64,000 nucleotides of DNA from Acinetobacter oleivorans DR1 (GTDB taxonomy: Bacteria > Pseudomonadota > Gammaproteobacteria > Pseudomonadales > Moraxellaceae), in contig NC_014259.1 of NCBI RefSeq assembly GCF_000196795.1, forward strand, positions 3,844,001 through 3,908,000. The letters run 5' to 3'. Shown one piece after another: positions 8,651 through 17,912 of this stretch (the stretch's first letter is position 1; every line of letters begins with the position of its first letter). The notes below the pieces were generated by a model. That model ran no database searches. It was not told where the DNA came from and worked only from the letters and a program-made list of their open reading frames with translations. The position numbers were made by a program, and so were the translations under genes.

Positions 8651-9393
8651 TAGTTACCCCCTTGTATTAAGGGCTGACGAGAACTAATGACAAATGTATC
8701 TAAACCAGCTTTTCCATCATAAGATGGGATATTGAGTAATAACCTTTGGGTAAGCTGTACATCAAGCATCATGTTGGCATCTAATAAGAGATTCGCCATT
8801 TTTTGACTGCGTTGATCACGTATATCAACTTGTAATTGACCGTTTTGATCCGTTAGTTGCCCATTTAAAGAGGGCATATTCATCCGGTCTTGACGATCAC
8901 CAATATTATAAATTAAAGCACCGCCCCCCCAATGCAATTGACCATCAACTGCGGCGAAACCCTGCTCTTTTTTATAATTAAAATTAATATCTTTTAACTG
9001 GATACTATTCACAGGCCATTGCCAGTTCACAATTTGTTTTAATGTTTCAGGCGCAACCTGACCATTCATAGCTTTTACAATTACTTTTTTACCCACGCCA
9101 TAGCCCATTACCCCAGATAATTGGGTATTTCCACTATGGATATCTACATCAGCAGCGAACCGTAATAAAAACAGGTCAAGAGGTCTAGTTTTCCAATGAA
9201 TCGAGCCTCTCAAAGTACCACGCCGCCAATCTGCTTGGCCTTGCCAGATATTTCCACTTACATTGTGTAGAGTTTGATTATTCTTTGAAAATTTAGAAAT
9301 TAGCCACGTCGCCGGGATCTGTAAAATAATAAAAATTAAAAATGCAATGAGTGCAAATAACCACCACTTCCATTGCTTAGACTTTTTCTTCAT
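8650..9393 (-). CDS. gspN: Type II secretion protein GspN
   Basis: A 247-residue protein of the GspN family, an accessory and variably present component of type II secretion systems. The N-terminal basic stretch MKKKSKQWKWW is followed by a membrane segment (about 12-32) and a periplasmic beta-rich domain with repeated short blocks such as SGNIWQGQADW and LDLFLLRF. It is the first gene of the gspN-gspC-gspD run, with a one-base overlap into gspC. Its promoter probably lies in the 9394-9480 region. The sequence shows weak conservation outside the N-terminal third, as is usual for GspN. Confidence 0.88.
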   Translation of the reverse strand: MKKKSKQWKWWLFALIAFLIFIILQIPATWLISKFSKNNQTLHNVSGNIWQGQADWRRGTLRGSIHWKTRPLDLFLLRFAADVDIHSGNTQLSGVMGYGVGKKVIVKAMNGQVAPETLKQIVNWQWPVNSIQLKDINFNYKKEQGFAAVDGQLHWGGGALIYNIGDRQDRMNMPSLNGQLTDQNGQLQVDIRDQRSQKMANLLLDANMMLDVQLTQRLLLNIPSYDGKAGLDTFVISSRQPLIQGGN

Positions 9394-9492
9394 TCAGCCT
9401 TACCAACATGCAAATTATCGTCCTTATTTTGAGAGTAGCTCCCTAGTCTGACATTATGCATACTTTTTCAACATCGCCAATTCACTTCATAT

Positions 9493-9517
9493 AAAAAAAC
9501 CAAGCAATCGGGCTTGG
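9493..9517 (-). terminator. Rho-independent terminator with no gene assigned
   Basis: On the minus strand, CCAAGC-CCGATT-GCTTGG is followed by seven T. It lies 165 bp past the hns terminator and about 100 bp before gspN, so the transcript it ends is not obvious. Confidence 0.7.
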
Positions 9518-9680
9518 CTTCGGTATTAAGACTATAAGTTGAACGTATGACAAAATCATGAAAACCGAGTGCTAAAAGAACTAAATGCAAATTTGATCTC
9601 AACAATCTATTTAAAGATGAATTTAAACACCCAATTTCTTAAATAATTTTCAAAACACACTTTAGTTATTTTTATGCATA

Positions 9681-9706
9681 AAAAAACCAGGCAAATCTGC
9701 CTGGCT
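9681..9706. terminator. Terminator of hns (symmetrical)
   Basis: CCAGGC-AAATCT-GCCTGG is flanked by an A-run on one side and T-rich sequence on the other, so it works best on the minus strand (seven T). It lies about 20-45 bp after the hns stop. Confidence 0.8.
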
Positions 9707-9725
9707 TTTTAAATCGGCAATACGA

Positions 9726-10052
9726 TTAGATTAAGAAATCTTCAAGTTTTGCGCCTTTTTCAATTTCAGCAACTAACCAGCGTGGTTGTTTACCACGACC
9801 AGTCCAAGTCTCTTCAGAATTGTTTTTGTTGCGGTAACGTGGCTCAACAGATTTACGTGTTGTTTTCTTACGTTTTTGAGCACCAAACTCAAGAAGTTGT
9901 TCAACACTAAAACCTACATTTTCAGCAATCTCGATAATTTGATTATAAGCATCTTCGATTGCTTGATCTTTTTTACTTGCAATTAAAGCTTCCGCTTCTT
10001 CTTGTAAGCGTTTTAACTCTTCAACAGATAATTCACTGATATCCGGTTTCAT
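9726..10052 (-). CDS. hns: H-NS family nucleoid-associated repressor
   Basis: H-NS binds curved AT-rich DNA and silences horizontally acquired and surface-structure genes. From the ATG at 10052 the product is 108 residues, shorter than the E. coli protein (about 137) and typical for Acinetobacter. The N-terminal coiled-coil for oligomerisation (about 8-55) is rich in Leu and Glu. The C-terminal DNA-binding loop TWTGRGKQPRW (82-92) carries the core QGR-type AT-hook-like element. An alternative start 9 codons upstream lacks support. The upstream region 10080-10246 is very AT-rich, which would suit autoregulation. Confidence 0.95.
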   Translation of the reverse strand: MKPDISELSVEELKRLQEEAEALIASKKDQAIEDAYNQIIEIAENVGFSVEQLLEFGAQKRKKTTRKSVEPRYRNKNNSEETWTGRGKQPRWLVAEIEKGAKLEDFLI

Positions 10053-10246
10053 TAATAAATACTCCAGTCTTACAGACAATTCAAAATAATACAGACAAAA
10101 TTTAAAAACATAAAATCAAGACCAATATTATTTATAATCTATTCAATAAGCAATAGTTTGAAAGCCGTGTTCATCAGAATAACTAAAAAAATTACCTTTT
10201 AATTACATTATCAATTATAAATGAAATATATTTTATTAATATTTAT

Positions 10247-10687
10247 TTAAGATAAATGTATTAAGTCATGCCCAACAGATTTTTCTAGCTCAATAATTTT
10301 TTGTTTTATTTCCTGAGGTATTTCACATTTTCGTTCTGTTAATTTATCTACGCAGACCATAACCGCCTCACCAGTAGCCACAATTTGTTGTTGTGTCTCG
10401 CTCCATAATATATAAGCCATACGGAATGCACTATTACGGAGCTCTTCCACGCGAACACCGACTTTCAGTACATCTGGATAAAAAACTGGCTTTAAATATT
10501 TACACTGACTTGAAGCTACAACGGTATATAATTGCGGCGTTAATATATTTATTGCTTCCATATATAAAATACGTGAGCTTTCAATATATCGATAATATTG
10601 TACATTATTGACATGACCGAAAGCATCCATATCTCCCCATGCGACTTTCTGTTCATATATTATCGGGTAGACAGACAGTTCTTTCAT
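10247..10687 (-). CDS. Acyl-CoA thioesterase, 4-hydroxybenzoyl-CoA thioesterase type
   Basis: A 146-residue single hotdog-fold protein. The signature GDMDAFGHVNNVQY (about 18-31) carries the catalytic Asp of the 4HBT/YbgC-like family (D19 or D21) and the HVNN turn. Such enzymes hydrolyse acyl- or aryl-CoA thioesters; the substrate cannot be read from the sequence. It ends the minus-strand run that follows hemY, with a 7-bp gap, so it is probably read from the hem operon. Confidence 0.85.
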   Translation of the reverse strand: MKELSVYPIIYEQKVAWGDMDAFGHVNNVQYYRYIESSRILYMEAINILTPQLYTVVASSQCKYLKPVFYPDVLKVGVRVEELRNSAFRMAYILWSETQQQIVATGEAVMVCVDKLTERKCEIPQEIKQKIIELEKSVGHDLIHLS

Positions 10688-10694
10688 TTTTGCC

Positions 10695-11888
10695 TCATAT
10701 TTTAAATTTTAAAAAATTCGCATCATTTTCAAAAATTAGGTTTAACTGTTTGATTAATACTTCATCTTCATTAAGCGTAGACTTAATACGTAAATAGCTC
10801 ATTAAAATATTATCTGGATATAATGATAATAATGTTTCAGCCTCTGCTTGACGTCCAGTTGCCATATAGACATGCCATTTTGCAAAAGTTAAAACAGGCA
10901 AATTCATATATTGATTTTCAAACTCGATAATTTTTTCTTCGACATCTGCATAGTCTGGAACCTGTTTAAGCAGTTGTTGCTGAAACCACAGATAAAACAC
11001 TTCTGGATCGAACTGTTCTTTTAATAAGTGTAGTGTTAAGGCTGCGTGCTGCATACTCATATCAGGCATACGCGCCAATAGTTTGAGCCATAACAACTTA
11101 CTGCTATAAGGTCGAGTTTGAATTTCAGACTCTAAATCTAGATAACGTTGTTGCAAAGCATGCAGATCATCAACAGAAGCTTCATCAAACTGCTGAAGGA
11201 GTTGCTGTAACCATAAATCACGGTGCTCAGCATCTAGCAAACCATACTTCATTGACCGTAAATACACCCATGGGTGTTGCAGCGCCAATTGCCCCCATAA
11301 CGCTGTTAATCGTTGCTGGTAGGCTGTTTCTATTTCCTCAAGCCAAGGCGATAACTGATGCTGGTATAAAAACTCAAGATGAGTTAATGCACGTTCAGCT
11401 TCGTTTTGGGCTAAAAAGATTTCGATTCGTTCTAATTCTGCCAATTCAAATGCCATAGGCGGTGATTGATCTAAAGCAGCCAATGCTTTTGGATAGTCTC
11501 CACTTAAAACCAGAAATTTGGCATCAATAATATTTTTTAAAAGCGCTGACTGAGTAAAAACACGTTCAATAAATACACGTTGATCTTCGGCGGCCTCTAA
11601 TAACCAGACAATACCTAATTGTTCATAGGGATGAAGGTTTTTAAACTGGAAGATGTTTTCACTTTTCCTCTGCTCGCGAGAGGAATAACGTTTAACCCAA
11701 AGCCATATAAGTTGAGCAATAAAACTCATGGCAACAAAAGCAAGGGTTAATCCCCAGACATTTGTTTGCAACTGCAATTGTCGCCAGTAAATGTAGACAT
11801 ACCCCATTCCATAGCCATAACTCAATAAAGCTAAAGCGGCAAAGAGTATTAAACTAATTACGAAATAAACCGACAGGAGGTGTTTCAT
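10695..11888 (-). CDS. hemY: HemY-like membrane protein of haem operon
   Basis: A 397-residue protein of the proteobacterial HemY family (unrelated to the protoporphyrinogen oxidase HemY of Gram-positive bacteria). Two N-terminal membrane spans (about 5-27 and 43-62) precede a long helical region with tetratricopeptide-like repeats. Its exact function is not settled; it is conserved next to hemC-hemD-hemX and is thought to assist late haem synthesis. hemX ends 9 bp upstream on the same strand. Confidence 0.88.
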   Translation of the reverse strand: MKHLLSVYFVISLILFAALALLSYGYGMGYVYIYWRQLQLQTNVWGLTLAFVAMSFIAQLIWLWVKRYSSREQRKSENIFQFKNLHPYEQLGIVWLLEAAEDQRVFIERVFTQSALLKNIIDAKFLVLSGDYPKALAALDQSPPMAFELAELERIEIFLAQNEAERALTHLEFLYQHQLSPWLEEIETAYQQRLTALWGQLALQHPWVYLRSMKYGLLDAEHRDLWLQQLLQQFDEASVDDLHALQQRYLDLESEIQTRPYSSKLLWLKLLARMPDMSMQHAALTLHLLKEQFDPEVFYLWFQQQLLKQVPDYADVEEKIIEFENQYMNLPVLTFAKWHVYMATGRQAEAETLLSLYPDNILMSYLRIKSTLNEDEVLIKQLNLIFENDANFLKFKI

Positions 11889-11897
11889 ATCTCCTCC

Positions 11898-12740
11898 TTA
11901 TGAGCCAATTAGACCAAGTGTAGATAATTTAGGAACAGGCACGATAGATAAATGCGCCACTTTAGCAATACGTTTTTTTAACTGTTGACTCGTTGCATCA
12001 GGCATTTCATCTAGCTTTTGCATCACAGATTGCAACTCGTTTTGGTACTCTGTCATTTTGCCTTGATTGAGTGCCTGTTCAGCAATTAATAGTCTTAATT
12101 GTACTTCTTTGAGTACCACACTTCGATTCATTAAATTAATAGACGGCGTTTCTACTTTTTCTATGCGGAACCATTTTTTCCACCAAGACACAGACTCGGA
12201 TTGATCCATCTCAAGCTTAGGCTGAGCTAAAGCTTGCTGAATATTTTTATCAATCGTCTGTAATAAATCGTCGATCAATTGATGGCGCTGATTTTGAGCC
12301 AAAGTGAATTGTTGAACTGCTTGCTTATCTTGCTCAAGCGATTGGCTTAAACTATGTTGCAATGCTGGAGCAATTTCATAGTGCACGAGAGATAGCTGCA
12401 ACTGATTTAATTGATCAACTGCATAAATCAATTGCTGCTGATCAATTGCAAATTGAATTAAATCTAACTTTTGTTTAATTAAAACTGTAGGAGCAATACC
12501 TATCGGTGGAGCATCTGGGTGAGCTACTGAACTTACTTTATCACCAGTATTTACAGGTTGATTCTGTAATTGCCGCTGTAAAGCAACCAATTGATCATTT
12601 AGATTGGCATAGTGCTGTTCTGATTGAAGCAGACTTTGCTTAAGCTCGGGAACAGTACGAGAAATTTGCCACATATCGTAACTGAGCTTAGCCAACCAAG
12701 CCATGCCCAGTAAAATGATGATAGAAACAAGTTTTCTCAT
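11898..12740 (-). CDS. hemX: HemX-like membrane-anchored protein of haem operon
   Basis: A 280-residue protein with one N-terminal membrane anchor (about 4-22), a coiled-coil (about 30-60) and a long helical periplasmic domain. This layout matches the HemX family, often labelled uroporphyrinogen-III methyltransferase although no SAM-binding methylase motif is present here. It sits between hemD and hemY with 8-9 bp gaps, in one operon. Its role is inferred from context only. Confidence 0.85.
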   Translation of the reverse strand: MRKLVSIIILLGMAWLAKLSYDMWQISRTVPELKQSLLQSEQHYANLNDQLVALQRQLQNQPVNTGDKVSSVAHPDAPPIGIAPTVLIKQKLDLIQFAIDQQQLIYAVDQLNQLQLSLVHYEIAPALQHSLSQSLEQDKQAVQQFTLAQNQRHQLIDDLLQTIDKNIQQALAQPKLEMDQSESVSWWKKWFRIEKVETPSINLMNRSVVLKEVQLRLLIAEQALNQGKMTEYQNELQSVMQKLDEMPDATSQQLKKRIAKVAHLSIVPVPKLSTLGLIGS

Positions 12741-12748
12741 ACGAATCC

Positions 12749-13516
12749 TTATAATGCCTGAATGTGATGAATCATCCCCGAAGGCGATAAATTTTCAAGT
12801 TGAATAATGTGAAAATGAGCCTGTTGTTGATCGCGATATTCTTTAACAATTTGAAAAAGACGTGGTCCTAAAACCAAATATACACAATCAGGTTGTACAT
12901 TATTTTTTAAACAAAGCTCTAACCAATATTTCCAGCTGGCCTCACTGGTAATTAAGACCAGCCATTTATGTAAATTATAATTTGAATTCTGTGTCAGATG
13001 TTTGAATGTAGAATATGAGGTTTCTGGGCATTGCCGATGATATAAAACGAAATTTAAAATCTGAATGCCTTGCTGCTGTAAAGTTTCCATCATAAATTGA
13101 CGGCCACCCTCTCCTCGCCAGAAAGCGACACTACCGTCCTGTTTCATATTATGAAGAATCGGTAGGTTTAACATTCCCTCAGAAGTTTCCACATCTGGAA
13201 TATGTGCGTCAACGCCATACTCATGAAGACGATTAGCGGTAGCCTGTCCGACCGCAATCCACTGAATATGTGTTAAGTCATCTAGCTTTAAACCACTTTG
13301 TATTAAATACTGCATACCCACATCAACAGCAGTTGGGCTGACCACAACAATAGCTTGTGCTTTAACTAATTGTTGGTAAAGCTGAAGTAAGTGTTCGGAA
13401 AAGGGTTTAGCAACGAGTTCTAAAAGAGGTAAAGACTCAACCTGATAACCTTCATTTTGCAAAGCATCTGTTAATTCAGCTGCACGAGAATCAGGTCGAG
13501 TATTAATAAACAACAT
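12749..13516 (-). CDS. hemD: Uroporphyrinogen-III synthase
   Basis: HemD closes and inverts ring D of hydroxymethylbilane to give uroporphyrinogen III. The 255-residue product opens with NTRPDSRAAELTDAL, the usual N-terminal block. VVSPTAVDVGMQYL and VGQATANRLHEYGVDAHIPD lie further in, and the two-lobed fold is implied by its length. Sequence conservation is low in this family, but the position 3 bp after hemC is decisive. Confidence 0.93.
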   Translation of the reverse strand: MLFINTRPDSRAAELTDALQNEGYQVESLPLLELVAKPFSEHLLQLYQQLVKAQAIVVVSPTAVDVGMQYLIQSGLKLDDLTHIQWIAVGQATANRLHEYGVDAHIPDVETSEGMLNLPILHNMKQDGSVAFWRGEGGRQFMMETLQQQGIQILNFVLYHRQCPETSYSTFKHLTQNSNYNLHKWLVLITSEASWKYWLELCLKNNVQPDCVYLVLGPRLFQIVKEYRDQQQAHFHIIQLENLSPSGMIHHIQAL

Positions 13517-13519
13517 GGT

Positions 13520-14437
13520 TTAGTAGAGAGCCTTTAATAGCTCGCCCGCGCCTTGGTCTAGTAAGTTTCGAGCAAGATTTTCACCCAGTTGATGAGCATT
13601 GCTAGCTTCATCTGTCAGTTCAGCACGTAATAATGTTTGCCCATCAGGACTTCCGACACGACCTTCAATATGGATTTGTCCATTTTGTAGTGTGGCATAA
13701 CCTGCAATCGGAACCTGACAACCACCTTCCAGATAAGCATTAAAAGCACGCTCAGCACGTACGCAAACATCTGTTTCTTCGTGCAATAGTGGTTGAATTA
13801 AAGCTAATACATCTTGGTCAGCTGCACGGCATTCCAAGCCCAACGCACCTTGACCCACCGCAGGCAAACTAATGTCTGGTGTTAAACAATGACGAATACG
13901 TTCTGACAATCCTAAACGCTTCAAACCAGCGCTAGCTAAAATAATAGCGTCATATTGACCGTCATCTAGTTTTGCTAAACGTGTGCCAACATTTCCACGC
14001 AAGTCAATAATTTGCAAATCAGGACGCTGTTTTAAAATTTGGGATTTACGGCGTAAACTTGAGGTGCCCACTTTTGCACCTTGAGGTAAGTCGGCAAATT
14101 TTTCAAATTGATTTGAAACGAAAGCATCTAATGGATCTTCACGTTCACAAATTACTGCCAAGCTTAGACCTTCTGGCAAAGCCATTGGGACATCTTTCAT
14201 TGAATGTACAGCTAAATCTGCACGCCCATCTAGAAGTGCTGCTTCTAACTCTTTAACAAACAGCCCTTTCCCACCAATTTTTGCTAAAGGCGTATCTAAG
14301 ATTTTATCGCCCTGCGTAACAAATTTAACCAACTCCACCGTTAAATCTGGGTGAAGCTCCTGTAATCGGGCACGAATATGTTCTGCCTGCCAAAGAGCAA
14401 GTGGGCTTTGTCGTGTAGCAATTTTCAAGGTTTTCAT
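13520..14437 (-). CDS. hemC: Porphobilinogen deaminase (hydroxymethylbilane synthase)
   Basis: HemC polymerises four porphobilinogen molecules into hydroxymethylbilane with a dipyrromethane cofactor. The product is 305 residues from the ATG at 14437 (MKTLKIATRQSPLALWQAEH). It shows GDKILDTPLAKIGGKGLFVKEL, HSMKDVP, KVGTSSLRRKSQ, DLRGNVGTRL and the cofactor cysteine in YLEGGCQVPIAGYA. A start 4 codons upstream (14449) is also open; neither start has a strong ribosome site. It is followed by hemD and preceded by algR, as in pseudomonads. Confidence 0.96.
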   Translation of the reverse strand: MKTLKIATRQSPLALWQAEHIRARLQELHPDLTVELVKFVTQGDKILDTPLAKIGGKGLFVKELEAALLDGRADLAVHSMKDVPMALPEGLSLAVICEREDPLDAFVSNQFEKFADLPQGAKVGTSSLRRKSQILKQRPDLQIIDLRGNVGTRLAKLDDGQYDAIILASAGLKRLGLSERIRHCLTPDISLPAVGQGALGLECRAADQDVLALIQPLLHEETDVCVRAERAFNAYLEGGCQVPIAGYATLQNGQIHIEGRVGSPDGQTLLRAELTDEASNAHQLGENLARNLLDQGAGELLKALY

Positions 14438-14538
14438 AAATTCAAGCATGGGCTGGTCAAACGATACACCCTAAACTTAACTTGATCCCTTAAAATTGCA
14501 AGTAAAATCTCGCACGCCCAAGATAACTCTTTTTAACT

Positions 14539-15279
14539 TTAGAGCTGATGGATCCGCTCTCTAAGCATAGATAAATGTCGACGACTCACAGAAAGTCGCT
14601 CATCTAAGCCACGTAAACGAACCTGATATTGCCCAGAGCTAACGAGCTCCAGTCCATCTAAATATGCAACTGCAACCAATGCATTTCGATGAATACGAAT
14701 AAATTGATCTGCAAATTCGGTTTCAAGCTCTTTTAAAGTTTCATCAATTAATACACTGCCATTTTGATGACGCACAGTGACATATTTTTGATCAGCTAAA
14801 AAATAATAGATATTTTCAACTGGAATTAGCTCAACCCCACGATAGGTCTTTGCAGCAATTTGATGTCGTTGTGTTTTTAGATCATGTAAAAAATCATGTT
14901 GTGGTAAAGCATTGAGCTGTGCTTGAGTAAGCTGAGTCAATTGACTAAAAACTTGTTCAAGTTCTTGAGGATCAATAGGTTTAAGAAGATAAGCTTGAGC
15001 TTGAGACTTAAATGCTTCCAACGCATGTTGGTCATAGGCCGTACAGAATACAATCGCAGGTCGAGGATTTAGCTGGCTTAGCTGTTCCGCACAGACAAGA
15101 CCATTCATACCTGGCATTTGAATATCAAGTAAAATTACATCCGGTTGATGAAGCCGCGCCTGTTCCAAGGCTTCTTGTCCATGATGAGCCGTTGATACAA
15201 CTTCATGTCCCATCTTTGAAACTAAACGTGATAATCGCTCCACTGCAAGTGGTTCGTCATCACAAATCAGCACCTTCAT
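14539..15279 (-). CDS. algR: LytTR-family response regulator, AlgR-like
   Basis: A 246-residue response regulator. The receiver domain has the acidic pair D7-D8, the phospho-acceptor Asp52 (VILLDIQMPG) and the KP motif. A LytTR DNA-binding domain (about 145-246) carries IPVENIYYFLADQKYVTV and the terminal basic region SVSRRHLSML. The order algZ-algR-hemC-hemD matches Pseudomonas, where AlgR controls type IV pili and alginate; targets in this organism are inference. The partner sensor gene is 60 bp upstream. Confidence 0.92.
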   Translation of the reverse strand: MKVLICDDEPLAVERLSRLVSKMGHEVVSTAHHGQEALEQARLHQPDVILLDIQMPGMNGLVCAEQLSQLNPRPAIVFCTAYDQHALEAFKSQAQAYLLKPIDPQELEQVFSQLTQLTQAQLNALPQHDFLHDLKTQRHQIAAKTYRGVELIPVENIYYFLADQKYVTVRHQNGSVLIDETLKELETEFADQFIRIHRNALVAVAYLDGLELVSSGQYQVRLRGLDERLSVSRRHLSMLRERIHQL

Positions 15280-15339
15280 TCATCCTCCTTGTCACCGTTA
15301 ACTTGATCCATTTTTTTATGGTTAACTCTGACTAACTTA

Positions 15340-16479
15340 TTATTTTGTTTGATATTGATAGCTCATAATGGTGGTATATAAGGTTTCACCTTTATAAACC
15401 TGAAATCTTACGGAACTCCCATAATATGCTTTCAGGCGCTGCTTAACATTTTCAAGCGCGATTCCATGCCCTTTCCTTGAATTTATTGTATCGTCTGTAT
15501 ATGGGTTGGTAATGACTATACTGACCTGATTTTGCAATATTTCAACCAATACCCCTATGGTTGCCTTACCCATCATTGGTTCTACCCCATGAAAAATACT
15601 ATTCTCTAACAAAGGTTGTAATGTCAATAAAGGAATGGTGATCTGTTTGAGTTGCACAGGTGAAAGCTCGACTTTCCAATCTACTTTTAAACGCTCCCCC
15701 AAACGGACCTGTTCAATCATTAAATATTGTTTACTTAGCTCGATTTCTTCATGCAGACTCACCAATTTCAATTCTTGGAAGCTGGCACGAAATAAACGTG
15801 ACAGACTAATGAGCATGCTTTCTGCTTTATCTGGATCTATCGCAATTAAACTGACTACATTATTTAAACTATTAAATAAAAAATGAGGATGAATTCGCGC
15901 TTGCATGGCCTGAATACGGGCATTTAATTCTGCATATTGCTGATGTAACCATTGTTCTCTGACATATAAATAACGTAGGCAGAAAGCCCCGAGTAATATT
16001 CCATAGCTTAGATATAAAGGTACATTGGTAAAATAAATACTCCAGCCCTGCGTTAAAGAAGCATGTTTATTTAAAAGACCAAACTGAAAAAAATTACTCA
16101 TTAAGGTGGTTAAAACAACAATACCTTGCAACATGACAAAGCCAATAGCCAAGGCAAATTCTTGACGTAAAGTGCTAAAAAAACCTTGAAAGCGCTCAAC
16201 CAATGCAAAAAACGACAATATTACCCAGTTAATAAAAATGATGTATTGAAAAAGCCTTCCCCCGCTCAAGGCTTGCCAAGACTGTGCTTCAGCCAATGCT
16301 AAGACCAGAGCCAAAACATTACTTGCGATAATTAATTCGAATAAGTGTTGCCAACGCCCGTTTTTCGTAAAAAAATAGGAGGAATTTTGATTTCGGTATG
16401 CTGTAGGAAACAACTTTGTTTGTTGAGCTTCGGCAAGTGATATACTCTTTTTTATTTTACTGAGCCACCATGACCACAT
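15340..16479 (-). CDS. algZ: Membrane sensor histidine kinase, AlgZ/FimS-like
   Basis: A 379-residue LytS/AlgZ-type sensor kinase. The N-terminal half has about five or six membrane spans. The kinase region has the unusual phospho-acceptor box HPHFLFNSLNN and an ATPase domain with PLLENSIFHG (N box) and GHGIALENVKQRL (G box). I place the start at the ATG at 16479 because AGGGGGA lies 7 bases before it; a TTG at 16485 has no spacing for a ribosome site. That start lies inside argH on the other strand, so the two genes overlap head to head by 10 bp. It precedes algR. Confidence 0.9.
   Translation of the reverse strand: MWSWWLSKIKKSISLAEAQQTKLFPTAYRNQNSSYFFTKNGRWQHLFELIIASNVLALVLALAEAQSWQALSGGRLFQYIIFINWVILSFFALVERFQGFFSTLRQEFALAIGFVMLQGIVVLTTLMSNFFQFGLLNKHASLTQGWSIYFTNVPLYLSYGILLGAFCLRYLYVREQWLHQQYAELNARIQAMQARIHPHFLFNSLNNVVSLIAIDPDKAESMLISLSRLFRASFQELKLVSLHEEIELSKQYLMIEQVRLGERLKVDWKVELSPVQLKQITIPLLTLQPLLENSIFHGVEPMMGKATIGVLVEILQNQVSIVITNPYTDDTINSRKGHGIALENVKQRLKAYYGSSVRFQVYKGETLYTTIMSYQYQTK
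16441..16446 (+). promoter_or_regulatory. Candidate -10 box of argH inside algZ
   Basis: TATACT lies 24 bp before the argH start, within algZ coding sequence. No good -35 is seen at 17 bp; the nearest TTG-containing hexamers give spacers of 15 or 19. The position is forced by the head-to-head overlap of the two genes. Confidence 0.4.
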
Positions 16480-17903
16480 CTTCAAATCCCCCTAATTCAG
16501 TAACCCCAGACCAAACCTCAGGTATGTGGGGTGGTCGTTTTTCTGAAGCGACGGACGCTTTTGTAGCCGAATTTACCGCCTCTGTTCAGTTTGACCAACG
16601 TTTTTATAAACAAGACATCGCTGGTTCGATTGCGCATGCTACCATGCTTGCGAAAGTTGGCGTACTCACAGAAGCAGAACGCGATGACATTATTGAAGGT
16701 TTAAGCACCATTCGCTCAGAAATTGAGGCTGGAAACTTTGAGTGGCGCATCGATCTTGAAGATGTTCACATGAACATTGAATCACGTTTGACTCAACGTA
16801 TTGGCATTACAGGTAAAAAATTACACACAGGCCGTAGCCGTAACGATCAGGTTGCAACTGATATTCGTCTTTACCTACGCGACGAAATTGATGATATTTT
16901 AAAATTATTAGAACGTTTACAAAAAGGCTTGTTAGGCTTGGCTGCCAAAAATGTAAATACCATTATGCCGGGCTTTACACACCTACAAACTGCTCAGCCT
17001 GTGACTTTTGGTCATCACTTGTTAGCATGGTTTGAAATGTTGGTACGTGACACTGAACGTCTCCAAGACTGCCGTAAACGTGTTAACCGTATGCCGCTTG
17101 GATCTGCTGCTCTTGCGGGTACAACTTATCCAATTGACCGCGCATATACAGCAGAGCTTTTAGGGTTTGAAGCTGTATCTGAAAACTCTCTTGATGCTGT
17201 ATCTGACCGTGACTTTGCCATCGAATTTAATGCAGCTGCTGCACTTATCATGATGCATTTATCACGTATGTCTGAAGAACTGATTCTTTGGACTTCTGCA
17301 CAGTTCAAATTTGTGAACATTCCTGACCGCTTCTGTACTGGTTCTTCAATTATGCCGCAGAAGAAAAATCCGGATGTTCCAGAGCTAATCCGTGGTAAAT
17401 CTGGCCGTGTATTTGGTGACTTAATTAGCTTACTTACGCTCATGAAAGGTCAACCATTGGCATACAACAAAGACAACCAAGAAGACAAAGAACCTTTATT
17501 TGATGCAATCGATACGGTTCGTGGTTCACTCATGGCTTTCGCAGATATGATTCCTGCATTGGTTCCAAATATTGAAATCATGCGTGAAGCTGCACTTCGT
17601 GGATTCTCGACTGCAACCGATCTTGCTGACTACCTAGTGAAAAAAGGCGTTGCTTTCCGTGATGCTCATGAAATTGTAGGTAAAGCTGTTGCTTTAGGTG
17701 TTGCTGAAGAAAAAGATTTATCTGAACTCACACTTGAGCAATTACAGCAATTCTCTGACTTAATTACAGCAGATGTATTTGATAAAGCCTTAACACTAGA
17801 AGCTTCTGTAAATGCACGTGATCATATTGGCGGAACTTCACCAAAACAGGTTGAAGCTGCGATTGCTCGTGCCCATACACGTTTAGAACAGTTATACGCT
17901 TAA
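16470..17903 (+). CDS. argH: Argininosuccinate lyase
   Basis: ArgH splits argininosuccinate into arginine and fumarate, the last step of arginine synthesis. The 477-residue product has an extra N-terminal tail of about 17 residues before MWGGRFSEATD. Family motifs include TGRSRNDQVATD, HLQTAQPVTFGHH, the signature GSSIMPQKKNPD with the catalytic Ser on its mobile loop, and KGQPLAYNKDNQEDKE. No clear Shine-Dalgarno precedes the ATG, and the leader is short. The divergent algZ overlap and the downstream yggX (9 bp) suggest an argH-yggX transcript. Confidence 0.98.
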   Translation: MTTSSNPPNSVTPDQTSGMWGGRFSEATDAFVAEFTASVQFDQRFYKQDIAGSIAHATMLAKVGVLTEAERDDIIEGLSTIRSEIEAGNFEWRIDLEDVHMNIESRLTQRIGITGKKLHTGRSRNDQVATDIRLYLRDEIDDILKLLERLQKGLLGLAAKNVNTIMPGFTHLQTAQPVTFGHHLLAWFEMLVRDTERLQDCRKRVNRMPLGSAALAGTTYPIDRAYTAELLGFEAVSENSLDAVSDRDFAIEFNAAAALIMMHLSRMSEELILWTSAQFKFVNIPDRFCTGSSIMPQKKNPDVPELIRGKSGRVFGDLISLLTLMKGQPLAYNKDNQEDKEPLFDAIDTVRGSLMAFADMIPALVPNIEIMREAALRGFSTATDLADYLVKKGVAFRDAHEIVGKAVALGVAEEKDLSELTLEQLQQFSDLITADVFDKALTLEASVNARDHIGGTSPKQVEAAIARAHTRLEQLYA

Positions 17904-17912
17904 GGATAAATC

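Larger units (their letters stand above)
9394..9725. other. 332-bp gap between gspN and hns: terminators, no gene seen
   Basis: The gap holds the hns terminator (9681-9706) and a second minus-strand terminator (9493-9517) with about 165 bp between them. A plausible gspN promoter follows: TTGGCG, an 18-bp spacer and TAATGT on the minus strand, about 9440-9485. No open frame with a ribosome site is evident. The second terminator could end an unannotated minus-strand RNA or hns read-through. Confidence 0.5.
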
